Assembly: GCA_964480635.1 (NCBI GenBank)
Contig: CAYZQE010000003.1
Coordinates: forward strand, 1-56,364
DNA length: 56,364 nt
DNA from: CAYZQE01 sp964480635
GTDB lineage: Bacteria; Pseudomonadota; Gammaproteobacteria; GCA-001735895
Direction: 5' to 3'
Part shown: positions 1 to 8,328 of the stretch, one piece after another
Numbering within the stretch: position 1 is the stretch's first letter
Layout: every line of letters starts with the position of its first letter
The notes under the pieces: model-generated
Databases searched by the model: none
Seen by the model: the letters and a program-made list of their open reading frames with translations, nothing else
Told to the model about the DNA's origin: nothing
Position numbers and translations under genes: made by a program

Positions 1-34
1 ACGACTAAAAAAGAAGTAATGGAGTGCTAACGGT

Positions 35-196
35 CTAGAATGAACGCTTACGTTGATACTTTGGAGGGCCGTCTTCTTTTACTTCCCAGTTTCTAACGGT
101 TTTAGTCGTGACATCTAATTTAGCTGCAATGTCGGCGTAAGAATACCGCTGTAAAGAAAGAGTGAGTAAATTACTGGTAGAAACACTTGATTTCAT
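35..196 (-). CDS. Small helix-turn-helix protein, 53 aa
   Basis: Short reading frame not long enough for routine ORF calling. It encodes 53 residues; the middle (YSYADIAAKLDVTTKTVRNW, about residues 18-37) reads as a helix-turn-helix with the 'A-x-x-L-x-V-t-x-x-T-V-x-x-W' pattern of many small DNA-binding domains. The C-terminus is a basic tail (KYQRKRSF). It lies 71 bp downstream of the restriction endonuclease gene on the same strand, so it could be a control protein or a remnant of a larger DNA-binding protein. There is no Shine-Dalgarno sequence before its ATG. The HTH reading is from pattern alone; the role is unknown. Confidence 0.4.
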   Translation of the reverse strand: MKSSVSTSNLLTLSLQRYSYADIAAKLDVTTKTVRNWEVKEDGPPKYQRKRSF

Positions 197-267
197 GGAG
201 GTGATCTAGGTCATAAAAGAGTAATTATTCCCCATATTTGCCCTGGATGTAAAGAAGTAAATTTACT

Positions 268-1665
268 TTATGTTGAATTAATGTCTATATCAATCTGGTT
301 TGTATAGAGCCAATTTAATAGTTTTGATTTAATTCTGAATTGGCTACGGCGTTTATTGGTTGGAGTGGTATTTATATGTTCTAGCTTGATACCGGGATCA
401 TAGTAAACGTGAGAAGAGATAAATGCATTAAGTAAATGTGTAAAAGTGGTGCCTTCAAACAGACGTATATTTGAGCAATACTGGTATTGTTTAATAGTTG
501 ATGTATTGTTTGAAATAGAGGGGATATAAACAGCTTTCGAATGTTTTTTATTCCAATGTTTCATTAGCTTTGGAAAGCTCCAGCAAGATGCTACATTCCC
601 ATTTTTATCAATTAGTGCAACATAACCATCGGCATTTGTTATTTGTTTCGTATGAATATCAAAACCATATATTTCCAAAGAGAGACCTGTTTTTTTGGAG
701 ATTCCAGAAAAGATATGGCGCCCTGTAAAGTCCATACGGTTAGGTTTTATTAGGTTTAAATAGCCATATTTTCTAACGAAAGCTTCTACGCCTTGTTCAA
801 AATAAAAACCTCCATTTGGTTCGGGAGTCATAAGCGTTAACGCTTTACTATTAATTAAGTCGCAACGTGTAACACCAAACTGCTTTATTTCCCAACCTAG
901 GAAATCCGGATCAGAATAGCCATTTGGCTTAATGCCTAATTCAGCTTCAAGTGTATAGCCACCACCATTTTGTGCTTTATATGGAAGTATATCTCCATTT
1001 TTATTTAGACGTTTGCTTTCTATCCACCCTAATTTATGGATTCTTTTCAGTTCTTGTAATAATATGTTTTTAGAAGATTCATTTTTCGAATATGGCGCAA
1101 TTTTACTAATGACCGAGGTTATTTTAATGCTATTAATGCTATTAATGCTATTAATGGTAGTGATTTCATTCGCAATAGCCGAGTTTGGAGTCGCTAAATA
1201 AGCAAATATTTTTTTATCAGGCGATATAGCAAAAATTAAAACACGCCCCTCATTTCGATCTTTTTTACTCGGATCCATCCAGCCGCCCATGTCAAATTTA
1301 GAGCCACTGATAAAGCCCGATAGGCGTACTTCAGGATATTGGGGGTAATAAATAAATTTAGTATTTGGTGCTCGATATGATTTACCTGAGTGAGAAAGCC
1401 ATGAAAAATCTAACTCAATACTGTATTTTATTTTTCGTTTCGGGTTGCTGGTTTTTTGTGAATTAGACGACGATTCATTTATTTCACCTGTTGGTATAAA
1501 GCTTAAATCAGTTAAGTGATTTGCCATATACGGTTGGTTTTTACTGTTATCGTTCGGCGATAATAATTTAAAATAAACATTGGTGGCATTCTTAGTTTTG
1601 TATAAAGCTAGTAATGACTCTAAGGTAAAATCATTTGATCCCTTCGTGTCGTAAATCGCATCCAT
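268..1665 (-). CDS. MvaI/BcnI-family type II restriction endonuclease
   Basis: The C-terminal half (about residues 200-465) matches the MvaI/BcnI restriction endonuclease family, monomeric PD-(D/E)xK nucleases that cut short pseudo-palindromic CC-N-GG-like sites. The visible active-site core is the family pattern GYTLE...LGI.PN...PDFLGWEIK: Glu240, Asp254, then Glu259-x-Lys261. Residues 1-190 form an N-terminal extension I do not recognise, with a three-residue repeat INS at about 171-179 encoded by a 9-bp DNA repeat. The ATG at 1665 is preceded by AGGAAG at good spacing. No DNA methyltransferase is visible in the window; a partner may lie beyond position 1, or the gene may be solitary. Family assignment is confident, site specificity is not known. 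Confidence 0.8.
   Translation of the reverse strand: MDAIYDTKGSNDFTLESLLALYKTKNATNVYFKLLSPNDNSKNQPYMANHLTDLSFIPTGEINESSSNSQKTSNPKRKIKYSIELDFSWLSHSGKSYRAPNTKFIYYPQYPEVRLSGFISGSKFDMGGWMDPSKKDRNEGRVLIFAISPDKKIFAYLATPNSAIANEITTINSINSINSIKITSVISKIAPYSKNESSKNILLQELKRIHKLGWIESKRLNKNGDILPYKAQNGGGYTLEAELGIKPNGYSDPDFLGWEIKQFGVTRCDLINSKALTLMTPEPNGGFYFEQGVEAFVRKYGYLNLIKPNRMDFTGRHIFSGISKKTGLSLEIYGFDIHTKQITNADGYVALIDKNGNVASCWSFPKLMKHWNKKHSKAVYIPSISNNTSTIKQYQYCSNIRLFEGTTFTHLLNAFISSHVYYDPGIKLEHINTTPTNKRRSQFRIKSKLLNWLYTNQIDIDINST
1122..1157. repeat. 9-bp tandem repeat inside the restriction endonuclease gene
   Basis: TATTAATGC occurs at 1131-1139 and 1140-1148, with one-mismatch copies on either side (1122-1130 and 1149-1157). 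In the protein it gives the tripeptide INS repeated. The unit is a multiple of three, so gain or loss of a copy would change length without breaking the frame. Confidence 0.85.
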
Positions 1666-1756
1666 TTAAAGCTTCCTAATTGTTGATATTTACGCTCTAA
1701 AACTTTTAAAGTACTCAGCTAATATAAGCAATTTTTTTATGCTTTGATACACTTAT

Positions 1757-2983
1757 CTATGGCACGGCTAACACAGCGCAATTACATAAGTCATTACTTT
1801 CAAATTGAGTGATGTCGCCAGCTTTAAGGTTAGGCACAGGAAACACTCTGACCGTGAGTGGTTTATTTAAGCGAAAAGCCATGGTGCCTGCGTCGCGCAT
1901 TAAGGCATCAATTTTATGGGTGGGCGTATCGCCTGGAATGGGCACGGTATCTAAGCCGATGCCGCAGACTGAGCTATAGGTTAATAATGCTCTTATATCA
2001 AACTCATGCTTGATGGTGGCTTGCGCTAAACCTTGGTCTTCAGTTACTGCAAGCATTAAGCCTGAAAAGCCAACCAAAGGAATGCCTGTGATTGATTTGA
2101 ATACACGCGTTAATAGGGCAGAGGCTTCAACGGTGCCAGAGGCACCAAAGTATTCAACGCCAAGTTGCTGGTATATATCAACCATGCTTGAGCAGTCTTT
2201 AGATGGTGCGGCAGAGCTGTCTATGCCGGAAAATGAAAAGTCATTATTGTTAAATGTACGAATTATCTTTGAAATTTGATCAATTTGCTGCTGTAGTGCC
2301 ATTTGCATGGCCTTAAAATAGGCCGCCATCTTTTCGTTGTGGCTTAAATGATGATTATTTTGATTGAGGCCTTTTAATACTTCGACGAGTAAGTCTGGCG
2401 TTTCTAAACCAACTACAAATTGATTGCCTAATGAACTTTTATGATAGCTGGCAGGAAAATAAGGAATTAATGGTTGGCAGTTAAAATTAACCGTAAAGTT
2501 AAAATTACCTTCACCCCTTGGAGTGATCTTGCTAATGCTTTGTACGGCTTGGCTGCAACAGCTGATTAATTCGTTATCCAATATGCCTTTGTCATCAAGT
2601 GGGATATTTACGCATGCATTGCATAGGTCGCCGTAGTCCTTTATTAATTCGGGTAGAAGAGAAATTTCATGTTGATTAACCGCTTCCCCAATGGCAAAGC
2701 GAATGCGTAAACCGCCTAAATTGAGGTTGTTTAACAATTCACTGATTAAAGCTAACCCCGCTTTGGCGCTGTTTAATGACGTTGTATTTAGATATTCACC
2801 AAAAGCATTAGTCACAATGCGAATAGATTGGACGGTATAACCTTGTTGTTCAAACTGTTGGCTTAAGTCAGCACAAAACTGTGCTGCATGGGTAATTAAA
2901 TTGCTCCATGTTTTTGAGTCTTTATTGAGCGCTAAAAAGGTCGTTATTGTGCGTACGCGGCAAAGGTTGGTTTTTGAATTCAT
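1757..2983 (-). CDS. DUF711 family protein
   Basis: A 408-residue protein of the DUF711 family, soluble proteins whose known structures relate to the pyruvate formate-lyase/ribonucleotide reductase barrel but which lack an assigned reaction. The N-terminal 'VRTITTFLAL' start and the long region 'SGLMLAVTEDQGLA...DIRALLTYSSVCGIGLDTVPIPGD' are typical of the family, including the conserved Gly-Leu-Asp-Thr-Val-Pro-x-Pro-Gly stretch near the C-terminus (about residues 345-355). No signal peptide or membrane segment is visible, so it is probably cytoplasmic. It stands alone between the endonuclease and the YheT-like hydrolase on the same strand, 59 bp after the latter gene's start. There is no strong ribosome-binding site before its ATG. 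Function unknown. Confidence 0.75.
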   Translation of the reverse strand: MNSKTNLCRVRTITTFLALNKDSKTWSNLITHAAQFCADLSQQFEQQGYTVQSIRIVTNAFGEYLNTTSLNSAKAGLALISELLNNLNLGGLRIRFAIGEAVNQHEISLLPELIKDYGDLCNACVNIPLDDKGILDNELISCCSQAVQSISKITPRGEGNFNFTVNFNCQPLIPYFPASYHKSSLGNQFVVGLETPDLLVEVLKGLNQNNHHLSHNEKMAAYFKAMQMALQQQIDQISKIIRTFNNNDFSFSGIDSSAAPSKDCSSMVDIYQQLGVEYFGASGTVEASALLTRVFKSITGIPLVGFSGLMLAVTEDQGLAQATIKHEFDIRALLTYSSVCGIGLDTVPIPGDTPTHKIDALMRDAGTMAFRLNKPLTVRVFPVPNLKAGDITQFESNDLCNCAVLAVP

Positions 2984-3042
2984 AGTTTTATTTTATCGCC
3001 TTCGCCATAGATGTAAATGCCAATATTCATAGCGACCTAAGT

Positions 3043-4053
3043 TTAGTTTTTTAAATAATGGCTAATGCGCTGTTCTAGCCAAAACTTAGGTTTAAAAGGG
3101 TTTGTTCCGCTGACAAAGCCAACATGGCCGCCGCCATTTGTTTTTTCTAAGATAACATTATTGGGTAATTCATCTGGTGTGGGTAACACTTGTTGAGTCA
3201 TAAACGGGTCGTCAATAGAGTGAATGATGAGCGTTGGCACGGTAATGCTCTTAATAAATTGACGGGAACTTGATTGTCGGTAGTAATCATCAGCATTTTT
3301 AAATCCATGCAGCGTCGCGACCACTTGGTCATCATATTGCCAAAAAGATTTTACGTTGTTTAAGTTGCCTAAACGGTTTATTTTTTCAGCTTCTTCGCTT
3401 TCATTAATGCTTTTAAGGAAAGCTGATTTTTGTAATACAAATTGTTTTAAAGGGGTCATTAAATAGCGGCGATAGATTTTTGAAAAACCTTTGTCGAGCT
3501 TGCTAGCACAAACGTTAAGCAGCATAGGGACAGAAACAGCAATAGCTCCTTTAACGGTGCTTTTTAGGCCTTGTTCCCCCAGCCATTTAAGCAAGACATT
3601 GCCGCCTAATGAAAAGCCAATGACATAAATGTCAGTGTTAGGTTCTTGTGCTTTTAGCGTTTGATAGACCTGTTCAATATCGCCAGTATCGCCAGAATGA
3701 TAAGCACGTGCTTTTAAATTTTGTTCGCCACTACAGCCACGAAAGTTAAGTGCAACACTACGCCAACCAATGGATGCAATACTTTGTTGCATGCCTAAAA
3801 CATAGGCGGAGCTAGAGCTGCCAGCAAGGCCGTGCATGATAATCACTAAGGGTTGAGTGTCATCGCTGTTTTCAGTGTGCCAGTCACAATCTAAAAAGTC
3901 ACCGTCAGGTGTCGTAATGCGTTTGCGTGTCCTGTTTAAGTTAATTTTTGATCGAAATAAGGTGGGATAAAGCGTTTGGATATGGCAGTTGTTTAACCAC
4001 CAAGCAGGTTTAAAAGGGGGTGATTGCAAGCTTATGTTTTTGTCATTGAGCAT
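3043..4053 (-). CDS. yheT: YheT-like alpha/beta hydrolase
   Basis: A 336-residue serine hydrolase of the YheT (COG0429) family. The N-terminal 'PAWWLNNCHIQTLYPTLFR' is the family hallmark. The nucleophile elbow is GFSLGG with Ser148; the other triad members are probably Asp281 (or Asp282) in 'IHSIDDPF' and His310 in 'GGGHVGF'. The oxyanion region 'HGLAGSSSS' is at about residues 74-82. Length is normal for the family and no signal peptide is visible, so it should be cytoplasmic. Substrate is unknown; E. coli YheT acts on short acyl esters in vitro. It follows the DUF1127 genes on the same strand but a terminator (4091-4130) separates them. Confidence 0.85.
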   Translation of the reverse strand: MLNDKNISLQSPPFKPAWWLNNCHIQTLYPTLFRSKINLNRTRKRITTPDGDFLDCDWHTENSDDTQPLVIIMHGLAGSSSSAYVLGMQQSIASIGWRSVALNFRGCSGEQNLKARAYHSGDTGDIEQVYQTLKAQEPNTDIYVIGFSLGGNVLLKWLGEQGLKSTVKGAIAVSVPMLLNVCASKLDKGFSKIYRRYLMTPLKQFVLQKSAFLKSINESEEAEKINRLGNLNNVKSFWQYDDQVVATLHGFKNADDYYRQSSSRQFIKSITVPTLIIHSIDDPFMTQQVLPTPDELPNNVILEKTNGGGHVGFVSGTNPFKPKFWLEQRISHYLKN

Positions 4054-4090
4054 GAGTTAATTGTTTTAAAGAAAGACTGCAATCTTAAAC

Positions 4091-4130
4091 AAAAAAGCGG
4101 TTTAACCAAAGCTTCCCAGAGTTAAACCGC
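4091..4130 (-). terminator. Rho-independent terminator of the first DUF1127 gene
   Basis: Inverted arms GCGGTTTAAC (4097-4106) and GTTAAACCGC (4121-4130) form a perfect 10-bp stem with a 14-nt loop; reading on the minus strand it is followed by six T (4096-4091). It lies 12 bp beyond the stop codon of the gene at 4143-4343. Confidence 0.85.
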
Positions 4131-4142
4131 AACAAGGAATTT

Positions 4143-4343
4143 TTATTGCCAAAAAGGGTTTTTAGCCGATTTTAGAGCTTGCTGTTGAGATATACCGATG
4201 TCATTTAAGAGATAAGGCTTAAGGCTTCTTAAATATTGACGTTGTTCATTCATTTTTTTCCAACAGCTCAAGATAGCCATCATATGACTTTGCTTTTTAC
4301 TAGTTTGAGTTAATGTGTGTTTTGCGGATGATATGATTGTCAT
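4143..4343 (-). CDS. DUF1127 microprotein (copy A)
   Basis: A 66-residue protein with the C-terminal DUF1127 domain: 'QYLRSLKPYLLNDIGISQQQALKSAKNPFWQ' shows the L-x-x-L-x-x-x-x-L-x-D-I-G-I...A...P-F-W pattern. The frame is open to 4409, but the ATG at 4343 is chosen because AGGAGG sits 7 nt upstream and the same AGGAGG-N7-ATG-ACA context precedes copy B, also 66 aa. Small DUF1127 proteins (for example E. coli YjiS and alphaproteobacterial CcaF1) are basic and some act with RNA; a role here is inferred only. It has its own terminator and a candidate promoter (TATAAT complement at 4427-4432, GTCAAA complement at 4449-4454). Copy B lies immediately upstream, so the pair is a tandem duplication. 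Confidence 0.8.
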   Translation of the reverse strand: MTIISSAKHTLTQTSKKQSHMMAILSCWKKMNEQRQYLRSLKPYLLNDIGISQQQALKSAKNPFWQ

Positions 4344-4400
4344 GATGCGACCTCCTAATTGGTTTGGATTTAATGTGATGAAAAACAAGTTTAAGGGATT

Positions 4401-4470
4401 AACTGTCATGAAAGAATATTCAGTTTATTATAAAATACTAATATACAGTTTGACTTGACGCTGACAGTTT
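4401..4470 (-). promoter_or_regulatory. Promoter and ACAGTT boxes upstream of DUF1127 copy A
   Basis: On the minus strand GTCAAA (4449-4454) and TATAAT (4427-4432) are spaced by 16 bp. Around them are ACAGTTT at 4445-4451 and 4464-4470, CAGTTT at 4421-4426 and AACTGT at 4401-4406 on the plus strand. The same hexamer is repeated before copy B. An operator role is inferred from the repetition. Confidence 0.45.
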
Positions 4471-4520
4471 TATCTGGCGATTAAAAAACCAGAGACCGCT
4501 TATAACCCATAGTTGTTTTC

Positions 4521-4552
4521 AAAAAAGCAGCTTAAGGATATCCTTAAGCTGC
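4521..4552 (-). terminator. Rho-independent terminator of DUF1127 copy B
   Basis: A perfect 26-bp palindrome, 4527-4552 (GCAGCTTAAGGAT and its complement), is followed on the minus strand by six T (4526-4521). It lies 10 bp beyond the stop of the gene at 4563-4763. Confidence 0.85.
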
Positions 4553-4562
4553 AACAATAAAT

Positions 4563-4763
4563 TTATTTCCAAAAAGGAAGTTTGGCTTCTGTCAGGGCTT
4601 CTTGCCTTGTAATACCAAGATCGTTTAATTGATGTTGATCTAATTGGGCAAGTGCTTGACGTTGAGCGCGGCGATCCATCCATGTTTGAATGGTCGCCAT
4701 CACGTTAATTTTTGTGTTAAGAGAATGGGATAAAGTGTTTTGTGCGATTGATAATGTTGTCAT
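4563..4763 (-). CDS. DUF1127 microprotein (copy B)
   Basis: A 66-residue paralogue of the neighbouring DUF1127 protein. The C-terminal domain reads 'QALAQLDQHQLNDLGITRQEALTEAKLPFWK', with the conserved Asp-Leu-Gly-Ile and the terminal Pro-Phe-Trp. It is rich in Arg and Gln in the centre (DRRAQRQ). The ATG at 4763 has AGGAGG 7 nt upstream. The first residues (MTTLSIAQNTLSHS) resemble copy A (MTIISSAKHTLTQT), so duplication included the start region. Each copy is monocistronic with its own terminator, which suggests independent, possibly strong and regulated expression. Candidate promoter: TTGCCC and TACTAA, 16 bp apart, on the minus strand about 65-90 bp upstream. Confidence 0.8.
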   Translation of the reverse strand: MTTLSIAQNTLSHSLNTKINVMATIQTWMDRRAQRQALAQLDQHQLNDLGITRQEALTEAKLPFWK

Positions 4764-4850
4764 GATGCTACCTCCTGGATAGATCTGAAGTTAATTGCTA
4801 AGTTAACTAATAACCCTCTGCTATTAGTATGGTAGAGAGTTTAGGGGGCA

Positions 4851-4919
4851 AACTGTTATAAGAACAGTTACAGTTTTTAATTAATGTTTGAGTTACAGTT
4901 TTAAAATAAAATAACAGTT
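4851..4919 (-). promoter_or_regulatory. ACAGTT box array upstream of DUF1127 copy B
   Basis: Plus-strand ACAGTT occurs at 4864-4869, 4870-4875 (head-to-tail), 4895-4900 and 4914-4919, and AACTGTT (4851-4857) forms an inverted repeat with AACAGTT (4863-4869). The array lies just upstream of the candidate -35 of copy B. Related boxes precede copy A. A shared regulator is inferred, identity unknown. Confidence 0.4.
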
Positions 4920-4943
4920 GTCATGGCTTTAATCAAAACGGCT

Positions 4944-7349
4944 TTAAATGAGGAGCTCAACTACTGATGTTGATTCTTTATCTAAATTTTCGGCACTGAG
5001 ACAATTTAATATTTTGGCAGGCTGTATGTGTTTTATCTTTGTTAAATAGGTTTTAACGCTAGCAGATCGGTTATCGGCCAAGATTTTCATTGCTTGATGT
5101 AATTCATCGTTACTAACCACTAATTGTTTTAAAGCAGCCTCTTTTTGTTTTGGCTTGAGCGCCTTACCCTTTTGTTGTTTTAGTAGCGCTTGTTTTTTTA
5201 CATCTAATAATTGTTGTTTAATATCTGATTGATCGTTTAAAGAAGCAATGCCGCAAGCTTTAATTTTAATGCCGGGGCGTTCAACTAATATGCTTGCTAC
5301 TTTATCAAGCAATTCTTTTTGTTTAGGGGCCAACTTAAATGCATTAGTACTAAAGCTAATGGGCGCTAAAGAAATGCTACTGGCTGCATCGCTAGCAAGA
5401 CTGAACAGTGTGACTAAAGAGCTAAAGGGCTGTAAAGCATGCTTTAAATAACTCATTGATGCCGCTTTCATAGCAAGTCCCATGGCTTTATTAATAATTA
5501 GGCTCAAGTCGAAGTCAGGCTTTTTAATGTTACCACCAACCGGCATTTCTAGATCGATGATATTGTGTTTATCTTTTAACGTTGATAAGGCTAAATCAAT
5601 CGACATGCCAGACGCGCCTGAAATTTCAGCCGCAGTTTCTTTGTTGGTTTCAATCACTTCAATAGAATCTATTTTTAATACAATGTGGGTGTCTATTTCT
5701 TGCTGTTTTATTGAGCCTTTAATCAATGTATCCACGACGCCACTTTTTACACCATAACCCATGCTTCTACTGGTATAAGATGACACGGGTGGTAAATCTA
5801 ATTGTTTAATGTCAATCGTATAAGATAAGTCTTTGGTCGGATCAAAAAGGAGCCCTTTGCCGCTGATATCAATGCTTGTGTAATCGCCTTGCTTTAGCGC
5901 TAAATTAAAGTTGGCGAGATTTTCACTCGACATATTATCAATATCAATTTTGTTAAAATGCAAGGTTGTATTGTAATTAGGCTGCACACTAAGATCGTTA
6001 AAATGCAATAAACCGGGTTTACTTAAGCGAATCTGAGCAATGTTTATTGTCAAAGGCTTGGTTTCATCATTGTTATTTTCAATTGTTTTATCATCTTGTT
6101 TAAAACGTTTGAGAATAGGGTCAATTAACGCCAAGTGAGTCACTTGTTGTTTCTCAGATAGGGTAACATCAATATTAGGTTGTTGGATGTTAACGAGCAT
6201 CAATTTAATACTGGCATTTTCAGTATCAAATTTAAACAGCTTTAAAGAGACGGCTTCAATGCTTAATAGTTTTTTATTTTTATCATTATTTAATAACTGA
6301 ATGCCCTTAAGTGTTAAATCGCTAAAGCTAATTTTTTGTTGATCAAAATGTAAATCATTAAGGGTGAGGTGATTAATTGATTTAAGTAATGTGGAAGTTG
6401 CTAAATCGCTTAATTGACTATTGGTTAGTTCGAGTTTGGCATCAAGGATAACATCACTGCCATGAATGCTGGCTTTACCCTGTGTACTCATTTTATCCAG
6501 TGAATACTCTAGTTGTTGATAGTGAGCTTTTAAGTGAGTTAATTCGATTTTGTGGTTAATATTGCCTTTAATTTGTTCACCCAGAGCAAGGTCAAATTGC
6601 ACATCAATATCAATGTTTGCATTCAGTTTGTCTAGGTGTTCTTTATAAAATTTTTGGTAAGGTTGGGTGTTTAGGCCAGTTATCGCTAAAGAGCCTTTCA
6701 CGGCTCTGATGTCGGTAAATAAGGTGAGATTCAGTCCAGCGTCTATCGCTGTATTTCCCTCAGCTAATAGCAAGCTGACTTTGGCTACAGAGTCTTTTTC
6801 CCAAGAGATTAAATTTTTAAGGGTTATGGCTTTTACAATAATATTTTGTTTTAAACCCTGTTCAGAATAGCTAATAGCACTGTTTAAAAAAGAAAATGAA
6901 TTGACGGAAAATTCAAGTGGTTTTGATTCGTCAGGCTTATTGTCATCAGGCGCAGCTGTTTTAGATGCAGGCAGTTGGTAGCCATTAATAGAAATTTTAT
7001 CTTCATCGCGTAGAACAACGGCATTAAGTGATTCTATCGAGATATCTTCAATAACGATTCTTGATTGAAATAATGCTGACATATCAATATCAACATACAC
7101 TCGCTCTAACGTTAATGCAGGCTGTTCGTTAAACACAGCTTTGAGCTTTTTTAGTTCAAATCGCCCGGTAAATAAATTAAGGTTTATATCGTCAATAGTG
7201 GCTTCACTAGCGCCTTGTTTTTTAAGTGCATATTGAGCACCCCATTGAATCGTTAAGGGTAATAACGTTAAAATAAGGCCAATAACAATGAGAGTGATTA
7301 ACGTGATTTTAATGCGACGATTTGCGATAAGAGATTGAATAAAAGTCAT
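4944..7349 (-). CDS. AsmA-like DUF748 envelope protein
   Basis: An 801-residue protein with one N-terminal membrane segment (about residues 14-34, 'ITLITLIVIGLILTLLPLTI') and a long periplasmic part rich in beta strands. The stretches 'INLNLFTGRFELKKLKAVFN' and 'FRSRIVIEDISIE'-like repeats are typical of DUF748, a member of the AsmA/TamB-type bridge proteins proposed to move phospholipids between membranes. The C-terminal part (about residues 670-790, 'LAPKQKELLDKVASILVERPGIKIKACG') resembles the OmpA-like end found in other DUF748 proteins. It lies between the DUF1127 genes and a divergent glycosylase-like gene. Function in lipid transport is inferred from family membership only. Confidence 0.7.
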   Translation of the reverse strand: MTFIQSLIANRRIKITLITLIVIGLILTLLPLTIQWGAQYALKKQGASEATIDDINLNLFTGRFELKKLKAVFNEQPALTLERVYVDIDMSALFQSRIVIEDISIESLNAVVLRDEDKISINGYQLPASKTAAPDDNKPDESKPLEFSVNSFSFLNSAISYSEQGLKQNIIVKAITLKNLISWEKDSVAKVSLLLAEGNTAIDAGLNLTLFTDIRAVKGSLAITGLNTQPYQKFYKEHLDKLNANIDIDVQFDLALGEQIKGNINHKIELTHLKAHYQQLEYSLDKMSTQGKASIHGSDVILDAKLELTNSQLSDLATSTLLKSINHLTLNDLHFDQQKISFSDLTLKGIQLLNNDKNKKLLSIEAVSLKLFKFDTENASIKLMLVNIQQPNIDVTLSEKQQVTHLALIDPILKRFKQDDKTIENNNDETKPLTINIAQIRLSKPGLLHFNDLSVQPNYNTTLHFNKIDIDNMSSENLANFNLALKQGDYTSIDISGKGLLFDPTKDLSYTIDIKQLDLPPVSSYTSRSMGYGVKSGVVDTLIKGSIKQQEIDTHIVLKIDSIEVIETNKETAAEISGASGMSIDLALSTLKDKHNIIDLEMPVGGNIKKPDFDLSLIINKAMGLAMKAASMSYLKHALQPFSSLVTLFSLASDAASSISLAPISFSTNAFKLAPKQKELLDKVASILVERPGIKIKACGIASLNDQSDIKQQLLDVKKQALLKQQKGKALKPKQKEAALKQLVVSNDELHQAMKILADNRSASVKTYLTKIKHIQPAKILNCLSAENLDKESTSVVELLI

Positions 7350-7567
7350 GATAATAGTGGTTTTAGAGGTGCAAAAGGCATGTTCATATTAAGTAATGAA
7401 ATGAATGCGGCATAGTAGCTGTGACGCAGAGGCGGTATTTAACAGTAAAAAGGGTTGAATATCTAGTTTACTAAAGCCTTTGTGGGATAAAAGATCAATG
7501 TTTCTGCCTCAAATTGCACCATAGGTTATGATTAGGGTCATAAAATTCAGCCATAATTTAAAATACA

Positions 7568-8308
7568 ATGACTCACCCCTTATTAAAACCATCAGGCGTA
7601 CACCCAAGCTGGCTTCCGGTGCTTGAAAAAGCTTTATCGGTGGTGGATTCAGACTATTTAAAGGGCTTATTAGGCGATGATGAATGGTTGCCCGGCATGG
7701 GTTATGTTTTTGCAGCTTTCAGTCAAAATATAAATAATCTGCGTTATGTTTTATTTGGTGAATCGCCATACCCCCGAAAAAAATCAAGTGTTGGCGTCGC
7801 GTTTCTTGATGGCATGGTGACGGACTTATGGTCGAGCACCGGATTGTCAAAAGAGGTCAATAAGGCTACTTCTTTAAGAAATATGATAAAAACAATGCTG
7901 GTTGCTGATGGTTATCTCGAGCCAAAAGGGGTTTCTCAAGACGCGATTAGCCAGATAAATAAAACTGAATTAGTGACGACTATTCAAGAGCTGTTTAATA
8001 ACTTAGAGAGCGAAGGTTTTTTACTTTTAAATGCCACACCGGTGCTACACCCAAAAAGAAAACCGAATAAAGAGTCTAAGTTTTGGTATGACTTTAATAA
8101 TGTGTTGCTTCAGGAGATTCTTAAAATTAAAGTTGATAACTCTCCCCAATTAATTTTATGGGGGAGTATTGCAAAAACGATCACTTCTTATGAGGTGTCT
8201 CAATCGTACCGTATTATAAAAACAGAGCATCCGTACAATATTAGCTTTATTAATAACGCATCATCTTTGAAGCTATTTGCTCAAGTTTCGCCGCTAAAAA
8301 AACGTTAG
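7568..8308 (+). CDS. Divergent uracil-DNA-glycosylase-like protein
   Basis: A 246-residue protein whose motif order follows family 1 uracil-DNA glycosylase. 'GESPYP' (64-69) aligns with the UNG water-activating motif GQDPYH, 'GVAF' (76-79) with the uracil-stacking GLAF, 'FLLLNATPVL' (151-160) with LLLN, where Asn155 would read uracil, 'LILWG' (195-199) with the ILWG strand, and 'EHPYN' (220-224) with the HPSPLS loop, where His221 corresponds to the catalytic His. The catalytic Asp of motif A is Ser66 here, so uracil excision by the normal mechanism is doubtful. It may act on another base or bind DNA without cutting. No Shine-Dalgarno is seen. It stands alone between convergent and divergent neighbours. 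Confidence 0.6.
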   Translation: MTHPLLKPSGVHPSWLPVLEKALSVVDSDYLKGLLGDDEWLPGMGYVFAAFSQNINNLRYVLFGESPYPRKKSSVGVAFLDGMVTDLWSSTGLSKEVNKATSLRNMIKTMLVADGYLEPKGVSQDAISQINKTELVTTIQELFNNLESEGFLLLNATPVLHPKRKPNKESKFWYDFNNVLLQEILKIKVDNSPQLILWGSIAKTITSYEVSQSYRIIKTEHPYNISFINNASSLKLFAQVSPLKKR

Positions 8309-8328
8309 GATTGATTTTTAAATAAGGC

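Noticed and set aside
195..204. Plus-strand GGAGGTGATC, a perfect anti-16S match
   Set aside because: No ATG, GTG or TTG follows at a usable distance with an open frame; it is the complement of the sequence before the small HTH ORF.
1013..1201. Plus-strand ORF of 62 codons across the 9-bp repeat
   Set aside because: Antisense to the endonuclease gene; its Met-Leu-Leu repeat is just the repeat read on the other strand and it has no RBS.
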